DNA from: Buchnera aphidicola (Nipponaphis monzeni)
GTDB lineage: Bacteria; Pseudomonadota; Gammaproteobacteria; Enterobacterales; Enterobacteriaceae
DNA length: 64,000 nt
Assembly: GCF_006741185.1 (NCBI RefSeq)
Contig: NZ_AP019379.1
Location: 248,001-312,000 of the forward strand
Reading direction: 5' to 3'
This document shows positions 20,432 to 30,622 of this stretch, one piece after another (positions within the stretch are counted from its first letter, which is position 1; each line of letters starts with the position of its first letter). The position numbers and the translations under genes are program-made. Under the pieces are notes generated by a model. That model was given only the letters and a program-made list of their open reading frames with translations, made no database searches and was not told the DNA's origin.

Positions 20432-20812
20432 TTAATTTTCAAAAATAGTTATTGCACATAAATATTTTTTTTCATTAGTTACACTGACATGATTTTTCCT
20501 TATATGAAGTTTTTTAGAAATTTTTAAGGCGTTTTTTAATAACTTTAATTTAGGTGCTCCTAAATTATTGTTATAAGTTTCAAAATGATAAAAAGATATT
20601 CCTTGAGATATTCCTGTTCCTAAAGCTTTAGAAGCTGATTCTTTAATTGCAAATACTTTAGCTAAAAAATTACATTTATTATGATGATGAACATACATCA
20701 TATATTCATTAGCTGATAATATTTTTTTAGGTAATTGGTGAGGATAATGATGCATCATTATTTTTATTCTTTTAATCTCAACAATGTCAATACCTATGCC
20801 AATGATAGTCAT
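20432..20812 (-). CDS. acpS: Holo-ACP synthase
   Basis: Transfers 4'-phosphopantetheine from CoA to apo-acyl carrier protein, activating ACP for fatty-acid synthesis (FabZ and FabI in this window). It has 126 residues, the normal AcpS length. The signature GIGIDIVEIKRI (Asp9) and FAIKESASKALGTGI (the metal-binding Glu) are present. In E. coli it ends the rnc-era-recO-pdxJ-acpS operon; here recO and pdxJ are missing and acpS lies 53 nt after era, so it is probably still part of the lepA-lepB-rnc-era-acpS transcript. Confidence 0.95.
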   Translation of the reverse strand: MTIIGIGIDIVEIKRIKIMMHHYPHQLPKKILSANEYMMYVHHHNKCNFLAKVFAIKESASKALGTGISQGISFYHFETYNNNLGAPKLKLLKNALKISKKLHIRKNHVSVTNEKKYLCAITIFEN

Positions 20813-20865
20813 TGTTTTGTAATATCTATGTTATATATTATATAAATATCAATCATTGAATTAAA

Positions 20866-21690
20866 TCATTTTATCCAAATAAAAAGATGTACCTTTCGTT
20901 GAAAAAAACATGATATATTTTTCTTAGCCATTATACTACATTTTTTTATTTTATTTCCTGTTTTACCAATTAATATTGATTTATGTCTATTTTTTTTAAC
21001 TAAAATTAATGCTTTAATAATATATTCTTTTTTCGTATTTATAGAAATAGAATTAATTTGAATTGTTATAGTATAAGGTAATTCTTTGTTGAAATAAATC
21101 ATGTATTGTTCTCTAATAAATTCTGATACTACAAAATTTGTAGAACAATTAGTAATATAAGATTTAAGATATTGATGTGGCCGATCAGGTAGTAATGAAT
21201 AAATAATTTTGATTAAAATATCAATATTTTTTTTATTTTTTCCGGACATAGGAAGTATTTCTAAAAAATTAAATTTTTTTTTCAAAAAATTTATATGAGG
21301 TAATAATAGCATCTTATTTTTCAGTTTATCTATTTTATTAATAATTAATAAAGTTGGTATACTACTATTTTTAATAGTGTTTAATGTATTTTCATCGTTT
21401 TGATCCCATGAAATGTTTTCTACTATAAAAATAGTAATATCAGATTCATAAATAATCTTTTTTAATTTGTTTAAATTGAATTTGTTTATAAGATCAATTC
21501 CTGGAGTATCAAAATATATTGTTTGATATATTTTTTTTGTATGTACACCAAAAATATAATTTTGAGTAGTGTTACGTTTTTTGGAAATAATAGAAATTTT
21601 TTTATTTATTAATTGATTGAATAATGTAGATTTACCAACGTTTGTTTTCCCAACAATTACTATTGTTCCACAATAGGTTTTATATAGCAT
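20866..21690 (-). CDS. era: Era GTPase, 30S assembly factor
   Basis: Binds the 3' end of 16S rRNA and helps mature the 30S subunit. It has 274 residues (301 in E. coli). G1 GKTNVGKS (about 13-20), G2 near NTTQN, G3 DTPG, and G4 NKID are all present. The C-terminal KH domain has the GxxG loop in IGKTGNKIKKCS and ends at FFQRKVHLFIWIK. Its start lies 3 nt after the rnc stop, suggesting translational coupling. Residues missing relative to E. coli are scattered between the domains. Confidence 0.96.
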   Translation of the reverse strand: MLYKTYCGTIVIVGKTNVGKSTLFNQLINKKISIISKKRNTTQNYIFGVHTKKIYQTIYFDTPGIDLINKFNLNKLKKIIYESDITIFIVENISWDQNDENTLNTIKNSSIPTLLIINKIDKLKNKMLLLPHINFLKKKFNFLEILPMSGKNKKNIDILIKIIYSLLPDRPHQYLKSYITNCSTNFVVSEFIREQYMIYFNKELPYTITIQINSISINTKKEYIIKALILVKKNRHKSILIGKTGNKIKKCSIMAKKNISCFFQRKVHLFIWIK

Positions 21691-21693
21691 TAT

Positions 21694-22374
21694 TTATTCT
21701 ATTCCTAATTGAATTAATATTCTATGAGCTGCATCTTGTTCTGCTTTTCTTCTGCTGGTACCTATACCTACTATATATTCTTTGATTCCTACAATTTCAC
21801 ATTGAATAGTAAATAGTTGATTATGAGCTTCTCCATATACTTGAATAATTAAATATGAAGGTAATGGTAAATGCTTAGATTGTAAATATTCTTGCAGTCG
21901 TGTTTTAGGATCTTTTTGAGTATCCCCTGGACTAATTTTTTTTAATCTTTCTTTATACCATTTAAGTATTAATTTTTCAATTGTTATAATATTACTGTCT
22001 AAAAAAATACTTCCAATTAAAGCTTCTACTGTATTAGCTAAAATTGATTCTCTATGAAATCCTCCGCTTTTTAATTCTCCTTGTCCCAATTTTAAATATT
22101 TTCCTAAAGCAAATTCATGAGCTATTTTAGCTAAAGTGTTTCCGCGCACTAATGTAGCGCGCATGCGACTCATGTCTCCTTCATTTACATTTGGAAAATA
22201 TTTATATAAAGCATTAGCTATTACAAAACTTAAAATAGAATCTCCTAAAAATTCTAATCTTTCATTATGTTTATTACTAGCACTTCTATGAGTTAATGCT
22301 TGTGTTAAAAGATTTTTTTGAGTAAATGTATACCCTAATATTTTTTGTAACTTAATTGTTTCAATGTAATTCAT
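21694..22374 (-). CDS. rnc: RNase III
   Basis: Double-strand-specific endonuclease that cuts the rRNA precursor stems, such as the one around rrs here. It has 226 residues, exactly the E. coli length, and numbering is co-linear. The signature [10 protein letters not shown] supplies Glu38, Glu41 and Asp45, and Glu117 is kept, but position 114, Asp in E. coli (ILADTVEAL), is Asn here (ILANTVEAL). The C-terminal dsRNA-binding domain (about 155-226) is intact, ending [14 protein letters not shown]. It sits in lepB-rnc-era order. Confidence 0.96.
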   Translation of the reverse strand: MNYIETIKLQKILGYTFTQKNLLTQALTHRSASNKHNERLEFLGDSILSFVIANALYKYFPNVNEGDMSRMRATLVRGNTLAKIAHEFALGKYLKLGQGELKSGGFHRESILANTVEALIGSIFLDSNIITIEKLILKWYKERLKKISPGDTQKDPKTRLQEYLQSKHLPLPSYLIIQVYGEAHNQLFTIQCEIVGIKEYIVGIGTSRRKAEQDAAHRILIQLGIE

Positions 22375-22514
22375 ATTGTACTAATTTATATTTATACTAA
22401 TTTAATAAAGTATGTATATTAAATACGTATACTTAATCAATAGATTGGATTATATACTAATATATTTTTAGGTATTAGCATCTGTTAGAAATATAGTTAT
22501 TATTATGAATAATA

Positions 22515-23372
22515 TTATTGTATTTTACCTATTCTATTTAATCTTAAACCAACAGGCCATTTATTTTCTTCTTTTTTAAAACTAAACCATATTATAGTGG
22601 CTTTACCTACTATATTTTCTTCTGGAACGAAACCCCAGTATCTGCTGTCGTAACTATTGTCTCTATTATCTCCCATAACGAAATATTTGTTTTTAGGAAC
22701 TACCCATGATCCTGATAAATAATTTGATTGTTTAAAATATAACTGTGTAGAGTCTGAAACTTGATCTATTAATAATATTCTATATGGAAGATTGTCATCT
22801 ATTTTTTCTTTAAATATTTTTGGATGTAACCAATAAGGATTATAATAAAATTTATTATGTTTTGTAATATCAGATTGTAGCTTATAATTAATTATTATTT
22901 TTTTATTACAAAATAAATATTTTTTACAATGATTATAAATTAGTAAATGTTTATTTTTGTAATTATAAATTATATTATCTCCAGGTAATCCAATAATACG
23001 TTTAATATATAAAACATTAGTATTTAAAGGGTATCTAAACACTATTATGTCTCCGCGTTTAGGATTATTAAAGTTAATCAATTTAGTATGAAAAATTGGA
23101 TCTTTTAATCCATAAGAGAATTTTTTAACTAATATAAAATCTCCTATTAATAAAGTAGGAATCATAGACCCCGAAGGAATTTGAAAAGGTTCATAAATAA
23201 ATGCTCTAATTATAAAAACTATCAAAAAAATAGGAAAAAATGAAGCTATAATATTTGTATATTCATATTTAATATTTTTTTTTAAATGTTTATTTATAAA
23301 TTTTGTAGCAACCCAAAAAAAACCAGTAATTAATGTAATAATGAATAAAAGGATAATGATAAATTGTGACAC
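22515..23372 (-). CDS. lepB: Signal peptidase I
   Basis: Inner-membrane Ser/Lys protease that removes signal peptides of Sec substrates. It has 285 residues (324 in E. coli). An N-terminal membrane segment (about 3-22) and a second (about 42-58) precede the catalytic Ser69 in QIPSGSM, Lys124 in YIKRIIGLPGD, and the GDNRDNSYDSRYWGFV box. The start is GTG at 23370-23372, with AAGGAG a suitable distance upstream. It follows lepA by 21 nt. A complete signal peptidase implies that some proteins are still exported. Confidence 0.96.
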   Translation of the reverse strand: MSQFIIILLFIITLITGFFWVATKFINKHLKKNIKYEYTNIIASFFPIFLIVFIIRAFIYEPFQIPSGSMIPTLLIGDFILVKKFSYGLKDPIFHTKLINFNNPKRGDIIVFRYPLNTNVLYIKRIIGLPGDNIIYNYKNKHLLIYNHCKKYLFCNKKIIINYKLQSDITKHNKFYYNPYWLHPKIFKEKIDDNLPYRILLIDQVSDSTQLYFKQSNYLSGSWVVPKNKYFVMGDNRDNSYDSRYWGFVPEENIVGKATIIWFSFKKEENKWPVGLRLNRIGKIQ

Positions 23373-23393
23373 TAAAAATTACTCCTTATAGTT

Positions 23394-25190
23394 TTATTTA
23401 TAATGTCTATTTAAAATAGTAAAAAATGTTTTTTGAGGAATTGCTATTTTACCAATTTTTTTTAATTTTTTTTTCCCTTTTTTTTGCTTTTGTAATAATT
23501 TCTTTTTTCTAGAAATATCTCCTCCATAACATTTGGATAAAACATTTTTTTTAAGTTGTTTAACAGTTGAACGTGCTATAATTATATTGTTAATTACTGA
23601 TTGTATGATGACATCAAATTGCTGTCTTGGTATTGTACTTTGTATTTTGTGTACTATTTTTTTAGCATATATTTGAGAATTTTTTTTATGTATTATACAA
23701 GATAAAGCATCTATTTTTTTAGAATTAATTAATATATCTAATTTTACTACATCTGATTTTTTAAAATTTAAAAAATTATATTCTAAAGAAGCATAACCAC
23801 TAGATATAGATTTAAGTTCATCAAAAAAATTTAAAATGACTTCAGACATAGGTATTTCATATAAAATAGATACTTGATTCATATGATAAGTAAGATTAAT
23901 TTGAATTCCTCTTTTTTGGGTACATAGTTTAATTATACTACCTACAAATTTTGTAGGTGTAAATATATTACATTTAGCTATAGGTTCTCGTATTTCTTTA
24001 ATTTTATTTAATGCTGGAAATTTAGAAGGATTATCTACATAAATAATCTTATTATTTAAAGTTTCTACTTCATAGATTACATTCGGAGCAGTAGAAATTA
24101 AATCTATATGATATTCTCTTTCTAATCTTTCTTTAACAATTTCCATATGTAGTAAACCTAAAAAACCACATCTAAATCCGAATCCTAAAGATGTAGAATG
24201 TTCATTCTCATAATATAATGATGCGTCATTTAAACTTAATTTTATTAGTCCATTTTTAAAATTTTGATATTCTGTAAGATCAATAGGAAATAAACCTGCA
24301 TATATTTGAGGTTTTATTTTTTTAAATCCAGGCAAAGTATTAACCGCAGGATTTTTATTTAAAGTAAGTGTATCTCCTACTAGTATGTCAGTAACATGTT
24401 TAGTGTTACAGATAACCCATCCTACTTGTCCACATCTTAACATATTACAATATATTTTTTTAGGAGTAAATAAACCTATTGATTCTATTGTATATATTTT
24501 AGAATTACTCATAACTTTAATTTTATCTCTTTTTCGTAAGGATCCATTTTTAATACAAATTAAAGATACAACTCCTAAATAGTTATCAAACCAAGAATCA
24601 ATAACTAAGGCTTGTAATGGTTTATTAGGATTCCCTTGAGGTGCTGGTATATCTGTAACTATTTTTTCTAATAAATCAATAATTCCAAAACCTGTTTTAC
24701 CTGAACATTGTAATACTTGATCAGGTGAAAAACCTATAATATTTTTAATTTGGTTTAATGAATTAGATATATTTGCTGTTGGCAAATCAATTTTGTTTAG
24801 TACTGGAATAATTTTTAGCTTCATGTCAATTGCAATTTTACAATTTTCTAAAGTTTGTGCTTCAATTCCTTGAGTGGAGTCAATAATTAATACAGCACCT
24901 TCACAAGCATTTAAAGAACGTAATACTTCATAAGAAAAATTAACATGACCTGGAGTATCTATAAAATTTAATTGAAAAGTTTTTTTTTGAATCTTAGAAA
25001 CGTAATTAATAGTAACGCTTTGTGCTTTTATTGTTATACCTCTTTCTTTTTCTATATCCATAGAATCTAAAACTTGAGCAGACATTTCTCTTATTGTTAA
25101 ACCGCCGCAAATTTGAATAAGTCGATCAGAGATTGTTGATTTGCCATGATCTATATGAGCAATAATAGAAAAATTTCTTATATTTTTCAT
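23394..25190 (-). CDS. lepA: LepA (EF4), translation elongation GTPase
   Basis: Ribosome-associated GTPase of the EF-G family implicated in initiation or back-translocation. It has 598 residues (599 in E. coli). G1 AHIDHGKST (about 10-18), DTPGH, NKIDLP and the switch region GITIKAQSV are intact. It has the EF-G-like domains II, III and V and the LepA-specific C-terminal domain ([21 protein letters not shown]). First gene of the lepA-lepB-rnc-era-acpS cluster; the promoter should lie in 25191-25433 but was not identified. Confidence 0.97.
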   Translation of the reverse strand: MKNIRNFSIIAHIDHGKSTISDRLIQICGGLTIREMSAQVLDSMDIEKERGITIKAQSVTINYVSKIQKKTFQLNFIDTPGHVNFSYEVLRSLNACEGAVLIIDSTQGIEAQTLENCKIAIDMKLKIIPVLNKIDLPTANISNSLNQIKNIIGFSPDQVLQCSGKTGFGIIDLLEKIVTDIPAPQGNPNKPLQALVIDSWFDNYLGVVSLICIKNGSLRKRDKIKVMSNSKIYTIESIGLFTPKKIYCNMLRCGQVGWVICNTKHVTDILVGDTLTLNKNPAVNTLPGFKKIKPQIYAGLFPIDLTEYQNFKNGLIKLSLNDASLYYENEHSTSLGFGFRCGFLGLLHMEIVKERLEREYHIDLISTAPNVIYEVETLNNKIIYVDNPSKFPALNKIKEIREPIAKCNIFTPTKFVGSIIKLCTQKRGIQINLTYHMNQVSILYEIPMSEVILNFFDELKSISSGYASLEYNFLNFKKSDVVKLDILINSKKIDALSCIIHKKNSQIYAKKIVHKIQSTIPRQQFDVIIQSVINNIIIARSTVKQLKKNVLSKCYGGDISRKKKLLQKQKKGKKKLKKIGKIAIPQKTFFTILNRHYK

Positions 25191-25433
25191 TAATTAAATA
25201 ATTTCACTTTAATTTTAAATTATGATGTTATTATACAATATATAGTATATATAAAATATGATACAATTGTTAACTAATGTATTAACAAAAAAATGAATTA
25301 CATTAAACTTAAGGTTTATAATTTAATTATATATATTTTAAATATATTTAATCTAATTTTTTTAAATATTTAATAATTGAATTTCGTTCAATAATAATTA
25401 TTTTAAAAAAAAACGTAACATATAAGTATTATT

Positions 25434-26543
25434 ATGAATAATAGTAAATATAAAGTAATAGTGGGGATGTCTGGAGGTGTAGATTCATCTGTTTCTGCTT
25501 GGTTATTAAAAAAAAATAATTATCAAGTTGAAGGCTTATTTATGAAAAATTGGGAAGAAGATGATACACATAATTTTTGTGCTTCTAAACAAGATCTTCA
25601 AGATGCTCAAAATGTCTGCGATCATATAGGTATTCCATTGCATAAAGTTAATTTTTCAATAGAATATTGGAATGATGTTTTTTCTTACTTTTTATTAGAA
25701 TTAAAAAATGGAAACACTCCTAATCCAGATGTTTTATGTAACACGAGAATTAAATTTGCAGTATTTGTACAATATTCGATAAAAAAACTAAATGCTGATT
25801 TCATTGCAACAGGCCATTATGCTAGAATAAAAAAGATAAATAAACAATTGTATCTTTTGAAAGGAGTTGATATTTCTAAAGATCAAAGTTATTTTTTACA
25901 TGGTTTAACAGCTAATCAAATACAAAAAAGTTTATTTCCTTTGGGTAATTTTAAAAAACTTCAAGTTAGACGTATTGCTAAAAAAATAAAAATACCTGTG
26001 GCAACAAAAAAAGACTCTATGGGAATTTGTTTTATTGGAAAAAAAAGAATTAAAGATTTTTTAAGTAAATATTTTGTAAAAAGTCCAGGGAAAATTGTAA
26101 CAATATCTGGAGAAATAGTAGGAACTCATATTGGTTTAATGTATTATACATTAGGACAAAGAAAAGGTTTGAATATAGGTGGTATAAAAGGTAGTTGTAA
26201 TTTACCATGGTATGTAGTAAGTAAAAAAATTAGTAGTAATTTATTAATTGTTGCGCAAGGTATTAATAATCCTTATTTACAATCTATAGGTTTAATAGCT
26301 AAAAATATTAATTGGATAAATAAAAATAATATTAAAAAAAATTTTTGTTGTTCAGTTAAAACAAGATATCAACAACTAGACATTCCTTGTGTAGTTTCTT
26401 TAAAAACTCATAATAAAGTAAAGGTGATGTTTAAAAATCCTGTTTCTGCAGTAACACCAGGGCAATTTGCTGTTTTTTACAAATCAAGTATTTGTATAGG
26501 AGGAGGTGCGATTCAATATAGAATACCTTTTTTAGAACATTAG
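25434..26543 (+). CDS. mnmA: MnmA, tRNA-uridine 2-sulfurtransferase
   Basis: Thiolates U34 of tRNA-Lys, -Glu and -Gln. It has 369 residues (368 in E. coli). The ATP-binding PP-loop SGGVDSS (13-19) and both catalytic cysteines, Cys102 (PDVLCNTRIKF) and Cys199 (SMGICFIG), sit at the E. coli positions. The tRNA-binding and C-terminal beta-barrel domains are complete. In E. coli mnmA-hflD-purB are adjacent; here hflD is gone and a 649-nt gap separates mnmA from purB. Confidence 0.97.
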   Translation: MNNSKYKVIVGMSGGVDSSVSAWLLKKNNYQVEGLFMKNWEEDDTHNFCASKQDLQDAQNVCDHIGIPLHKVNFSIEYWNDVFSYFLLELKNGNTPNPDVLCNTRIKFAVFVQYSIKKLNADFIATGHYARIKKINKQLYLLKGVDISKDQSYFLHGLTANQIQKSLFPLGNFKKLQVRRIAKKIKIPVATKKDSMGICFIGKKRIKDFLSKYFVKSPGKIVTISGEIVGTHIGLMYYTLGQRKGLNIGGIKGSCNLPWYVVSKKISSNLLIVAQGINNPYLQSIGLIAKNINWINKNNIKKNFCCSVKTRYQQLDIPCVVSLKTHNKVKVMFKNPVSAVTPGQFAVFYKSSICIGGGAIQYRIPFLEH

Positions 26544-27192
26544 ACTATATGTATTACAATTTTTATTAATATTATTAATATTAATAATTATCAGATCATT
26601 TACAAAATTAATCTTGTATTGATATGTGTAAAATAAAATATTTAATATTTTTAATGTTTTAACAATAGTTATTAATAAAGTTACTATTATAATAGTATTT
26701 TTTAAAATATAAATATAACTTTGTATGTTTTTATATTTATGTAGTTAATTAAACATATTAAATTACTAGCTACTATTAACAACTTAATTTAATAATAATC
26801 AATATTAAAGTTAAGACAAATTTTAAAAATAATTAATATTTTTCATTAATATTTTTTTAACAATTAATAAAATATATATTTTTAAATACATTAAACAAAT
26901 ATAGTAAGTTTTATTTTTTTTAAAAAAAATATCTAAGAATATATAAGTATAAATGTTTTTTGTGATTGAAACGATTAATAATATTAGTATAAATAATTAA
27001 TAAGATAACATTTTGATTAAAATATTTACTATAAGTAATTATTATTGTAATAATCTGATTGCTCAAAAAGTATAAATTAATAACTTACGTTTTAAAATAA
27101 AATATTTTACTAAATATTTATTCAAAAAAATTAGTACCAGTTAAATTAACGGTGTATTGTTTAAAAAATAAGAGTTATAGGAAATTGAAAAT
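26544..27192. other. Gene-less gap where hflD stood
   Basis: In E. coli hflD lies between mnmA and purB. Here about 650 nt of A+T-rich DNA with short ATTAATATT-like direct repeats near 26560-26600 remain. The length is close to that of a decayed hflD (about 640 nt), but I could not align any residual protein. Confidence 0.55.
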
Positions 27193-28566
27193 ATGAAATT
27201 ATCTTCTTTAACAGCTATTTCTCCTATAGATGGGCGATATTTTGATAAAAATAATGTTGTAAGAAATATATATAGCGAATATGCTTTTATAAAATTTAAA
27301 ATTAAAATAGAAATACTATGGCTAAAAAAGTTATTAAAAATTTCAGAAATTTTAAAATATTTAAAAATAAACGTAAAAATTTATGAATCATTAGATAACA
27401 TTTTAATAAATTTTAATGAACTAGATGCTAAAAAAATAAAAAATATTGAAAAAACTACTAATCATGATATTAAAGCATTAGAATATTTTTTAAAAAAAAA
27501 ATGTAATAATGATATATTATTATCAACAATATCAGAATTTATTCATTTTGGTTGCACTTCTGACGATATTAATAATTTATCTTATGCTTTAATGTTAAAA
27601 AAAACATATCGAACTATTTTGATTCCATATTGGAAAAAAATATTAAATAAAATTAAAATACGTGCATTAAAATATAAAAAAATTGCGTTAATATCTTATA
27701 CACATGGACAACCAGCAACACCATCTACTATAGGTAAAGAATTTGCTAATTTTTATTATAGAATGCATAGACAATATGTTCAATTAAAAAAAATAGAATT
27801 TTTAGGTAAAATTAACGGATCCACTGGAAATTATAATGCCTTGTTGGTTGCTTATCCTAATATAAATTGGCATAAAATTAGCGAAGATTTTGTTACATCT
27901 TTAGGTCTTACATGGAATCCTTGTACTACACAAATAGAACCTCACGATTATATTGCAGAGTTTTTTCATTGTATAATTCGATTTAATACTATTTTAATAG
28001 ATTTTAATAGAGATATGTGGGGATATATTTCTTTGGAATATTTTTCGCAAAAACATGTAAATGGAGAAATAGGTTCATCTGTAATGCCCCATAAAATTAA
28101 TCCAATAAATTTTGAAAATTCAGAAGGTAATTTATCTATGGCTAATGCTTTAATGAATTTTATGGCAAATAAACTTCCAATATCTCGATGGCAACGTGAT
28201 TTAACAGATTCTACTGTTTTAAGAAATATGGGGTTAACAATTAGTTATTCAGTATTAGCTTATGATTCTTGTTTACTTGGAATAGATAAATTACAGATAA
28301 ATGAAAGTAAAATGTTAGAAGTTTTAAATTTAAATTGGGAAATTTTATCAGAGCCTATACAAATTGTGATGAAGCGTTATGGGATAACAAATGCTTATGA
28401 ACAACTTATGCGATTGACTAAAGGAAAAAAAATTGACAGTAAAATAATACATAATTTTATTGATCAAACTTCATTACCAATACAAGAAAAAAACAAATTA
28501 AAAAAGTTGACTCCAATGAACTATATTGGTATGTCTGTAAATATTATAAATCAATTATATTGTTAG
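27193..28566 (+). CDS. purB: Adenylosuccinate lyase
   Basis: Catalyses two fumarate-releasing steps in purine synthesis: SAICAR to AICAR and adenylosuccinate to AMP. It has 457 residues (456 in E. coli) and is collinear throughout. The fumarase-superfamily signature loop is GSSVMPHKINPINFENSEGN (about 295-314), with the catalytic Ser in GSSVM and the His in THGQPATPST. AICAR is also made by histidine synthesis, so PurB can turn that by-product into purines. Confidence 0.97.
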   Translation: MKLSSLTAISPIDGRYFDKNNVVRNIYSEYAFIKFKIKIEILWLKKLLKISEILKYLKINVKIYESLDNILINFNELDAKKIKNIEKTTNHDIKALEYFLKKKCNNDILLSTISEFIHFGCTSDDINNLSYALMLKKTYRTILIPYWKKILNKIKIRALKYKKIALISYTHGQPATPSTIGKEFANFYYRMHRQYVQLKKIEFLGKINGSTGNYNALLVAYPNINWHKISEDFVTSLGLTWNPCTTQIEPHDYIAEFFHCIIRFNTILIDFNRDMWGYISLEYFSQKHVNGEIGSSVMPHKINPINFENSEGNLSMANALMNFMANKLPISRWQRDLTDSTVLRNMGLTISYSVLAYDSCLLGIDKLQINESKMLEVLNLNWEILSEPIQIVMKRYGITNAYEQLMRLTKGKKIDSKIIHNFIDQTSLPIQEKNKLKKLTPMNYIGMSVNIINQLYC

Positions 28567-29429
28567 TACAGATATAAAAAATTTTTAAAATACATAAATA
28601 ATTTGCTTTGTATTGTTTTTTAAAAAATTTTTAATGTGTAAATAATTTTCGGTAGTTTCAATTTTTCAATATTTAAGTTTTAATTAAATAAATTTGTTAT
28701 ATTTTATTCATTTTTTTTATAGTAAAAAATACTAATATATAAACATATTAACTTGCATAGTTTATTCTAATAATAGAATGATGTATTTAATAATGTGTTA
28801 TTATTACATTTTAAGTATTTACGTAAGATATAATCTGTTAATTTATATATTATATTGTTTTAAATAGAAAATTAATATCTATGTAACGCAATATCTTACA
28901 ACTTGAAAAGTATTTTAAGAATATAACATATTATAATATAATATGCACTAAGTGCATTTTATTATGTATTTAAATTAAATTAAAAATTAAAAAAATAATT
29001 TAAAATTACTAAATACATGTTACATTTAATATTTTTGGAAAAAAATTTATGAAAAGATAGATAAAAGATTTTGTTTTATAAAATTTTTATCAAATTTTTT
29101 AAAGAAAAGTATTGATGTTAACATTAAAAATATTTAAATTTTGTAAAAAAATAAATAAAATTAATAAATTAGTAGATTAGTAAATTTAAAATTTGTTTTA
29201 ATCATATTGCACTATAAAGTATTTAACATTTTTAAAGAAATATTTTTTAAGTAAATCTTAAAATAATACTTAAAATTAATTTTGTTAATTTTAAGTAATT
29301 AATTATTTATATTTACAAAAAAAATTATTTATTACAATAAATATTGTAAATATTTATTATAAGTTTTAGAAATTTACGATACACTAGAAATAATTATTGA
29401 ACATTTTAATTATATCGAGTCGTTTATTT
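28567..29429. other. Gene-less gap between purB and fabI
   Basis: About 860 nt without a gene on either strand. The only notable structure is a small hairpin at 28943-28957 (ATGCAC / GTGCAT, TAA loop) followed by TTT. This region presumably carries the fabI promoter. Confidence 0.6.
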
Positions 29430-30197
29430 ATGGGTTTTTTAAAAAATAAAAGGTTTTTAATTACTGGAATTACTAATGAACAATCAATTGCATTTGGAAT
29501 AGCTAAATCTATGTATTTACAAGAAGCAGAACTTGCTTTTACTTATAAAAATTTAAGGTTAAAATCTATAGTAACGAAATATGCTAAAATGTTTAATTCA
29601 AAAATTGTGATTCCTTGTAATGTTATTGATGATAAAAATGTAATAAATTTATTTGATAAATTATCTAATTATTGGGAAAAATTTGATGGATTTGTACATT
29701 CAATAGCTTTCGTTTATCCAAAGCAACTTCAAGGTAATTATATTGATTTAATAGATAGAAAAGCGTTTACTATAGCCCATGAAATTAATTCATACAGTTT
29801 TGTTGCTATGGTAAAAAACTGTAAACATATGTTAAATAAAAATTCTTCTATTATAACTTTGTCTTATATAGGTTCTAAAAAAATTGTACCAAATTATAAT
29901 ATTATGGGTATTGCTAAAGCATCTTTAGAGTGTAACATGCGATATGTGGCATATAGTTTAAGGAATAATCAAATTAGAGTTAATGCTATTTCTGTTGGTC
30001 CAATTAAAACTTTAGCGTCATCTTTTATTAAAGATTTTACTAAAATAAAAAATGCTTCTCAAATTAAATCTTTGATTAAAAGAAATGTTACTATTTTTGA
30101 AATAGGTAACATTGCTGCTTTTTTATGTTCAAATTTGTCTAGTGCTATTTCAGGACAGGTAATTTATGCTGATGGAGGATCTTCAGTTTTTGTTTAA
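29430..30197 (+). CDS. fabI: Enoyl-ACP reductase (NADH)
   Basis: Last step of each fatty-acid elongation cycle. It is a short-chain-dehydrogenase-fold enzyme of 255 residues from the ATG at 29430, whose product MGFLKNKRFLITG matches E. coli MGFLSGKRILVTG. A TTG eleven codons upstream would extend the frame but has no family support. The Rossmann motif GITNEQSIAFGIAK and the catalytic Tyr...Lys set in LSYIGSKKIVPNYNIMGIAKAS are present. Position 93 is Ala (SIAFV) rather than the Gly of E. coli, as in several other FabI proteins. The C-terminus is slightly shorter. Confidence 0.96.
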   Translation: MGFLKNKRFLITGITNEQSIAFGIAKSMYLQEAELAFTYKNLRLKSIVTKYAKMFNSKIVIPCNVIDDKNVINLFDKLSNYWEKFDGFVHSIAFVYPKQLQGNYIDLIDRKAFTIAHEINSYSFVAMVKNCKHMLNKNSSIITLSYIGSKKIVPNYNIMGIAKASLECNMRYVAYSLRNNQIRVNAISVGPIKTLASSFIKDFTKIKNASQIKSLIKRNVTIFEIGNIAAFLCSNLSSAISGQVIYADGGSSVFV

Positions 30198-30622
30198 AAC
30201 TAAATATTATTTATAACATTAATTATAAATAATACAGTGATTATAATATTAACCATATTTTTTTAATTTTAATAATATTTATATTTATGAGCATTTAATA
30301 AATAATGTTTCATTAGGTTCTATATAGTATATAAATATATCATATAACAAACATTATTTTTATATAGTAAACAATTAAAACTTAAACAATTTTTTATCAA
30401 ATAAAATTGAGTAACATTTTTAAATGTTGTTACAAATAAAATTATTTACTAAATACATCTTTATGTAAATAAATATTAATTTTTAATATAATTATATTTA
30501 TAAATATTATAGTTTGTTTGTCAGAATTTTTTTTAGTAACACATGTAATAATACAATATATTAAATAATAATTATTTATTTTTTAAAAAAATTATATTGT
30601 AACTTTAGGCTTAACTAATATT
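30198..30622. other. fabI / rnb intergenic region
   Basis: About 425 nt without genes. It contains the stem-loop at 30206-30233 right after fabI and an imperfect hairpin around 30411-30432 (GTAACATTT with bulged partner AAATGTTGTTAC). The rnb promoter was not identified. Confidence 0.6.
30206..30233 (+). terminator. 3' stem-loop directly after fabI
   Basis: A perfect 11-bp stem (ATTATTTATAA / TTATAAATAAT) with a CATTAA loop begins 9 nt after the fabI stop. It is all A/T and lacks a T tract, so it may protect the mRNA 3' end rather than terminate transcription. Confidence 0.4.

Noticed and set aside
29694-29712. FabI Ala at position 93 (Gly in E. coli) as a possible drug-resistance change
   Set aside because: Ala occurs naturally at this place in other FabI proteins, so it is not evidence of resistance or unusual function.
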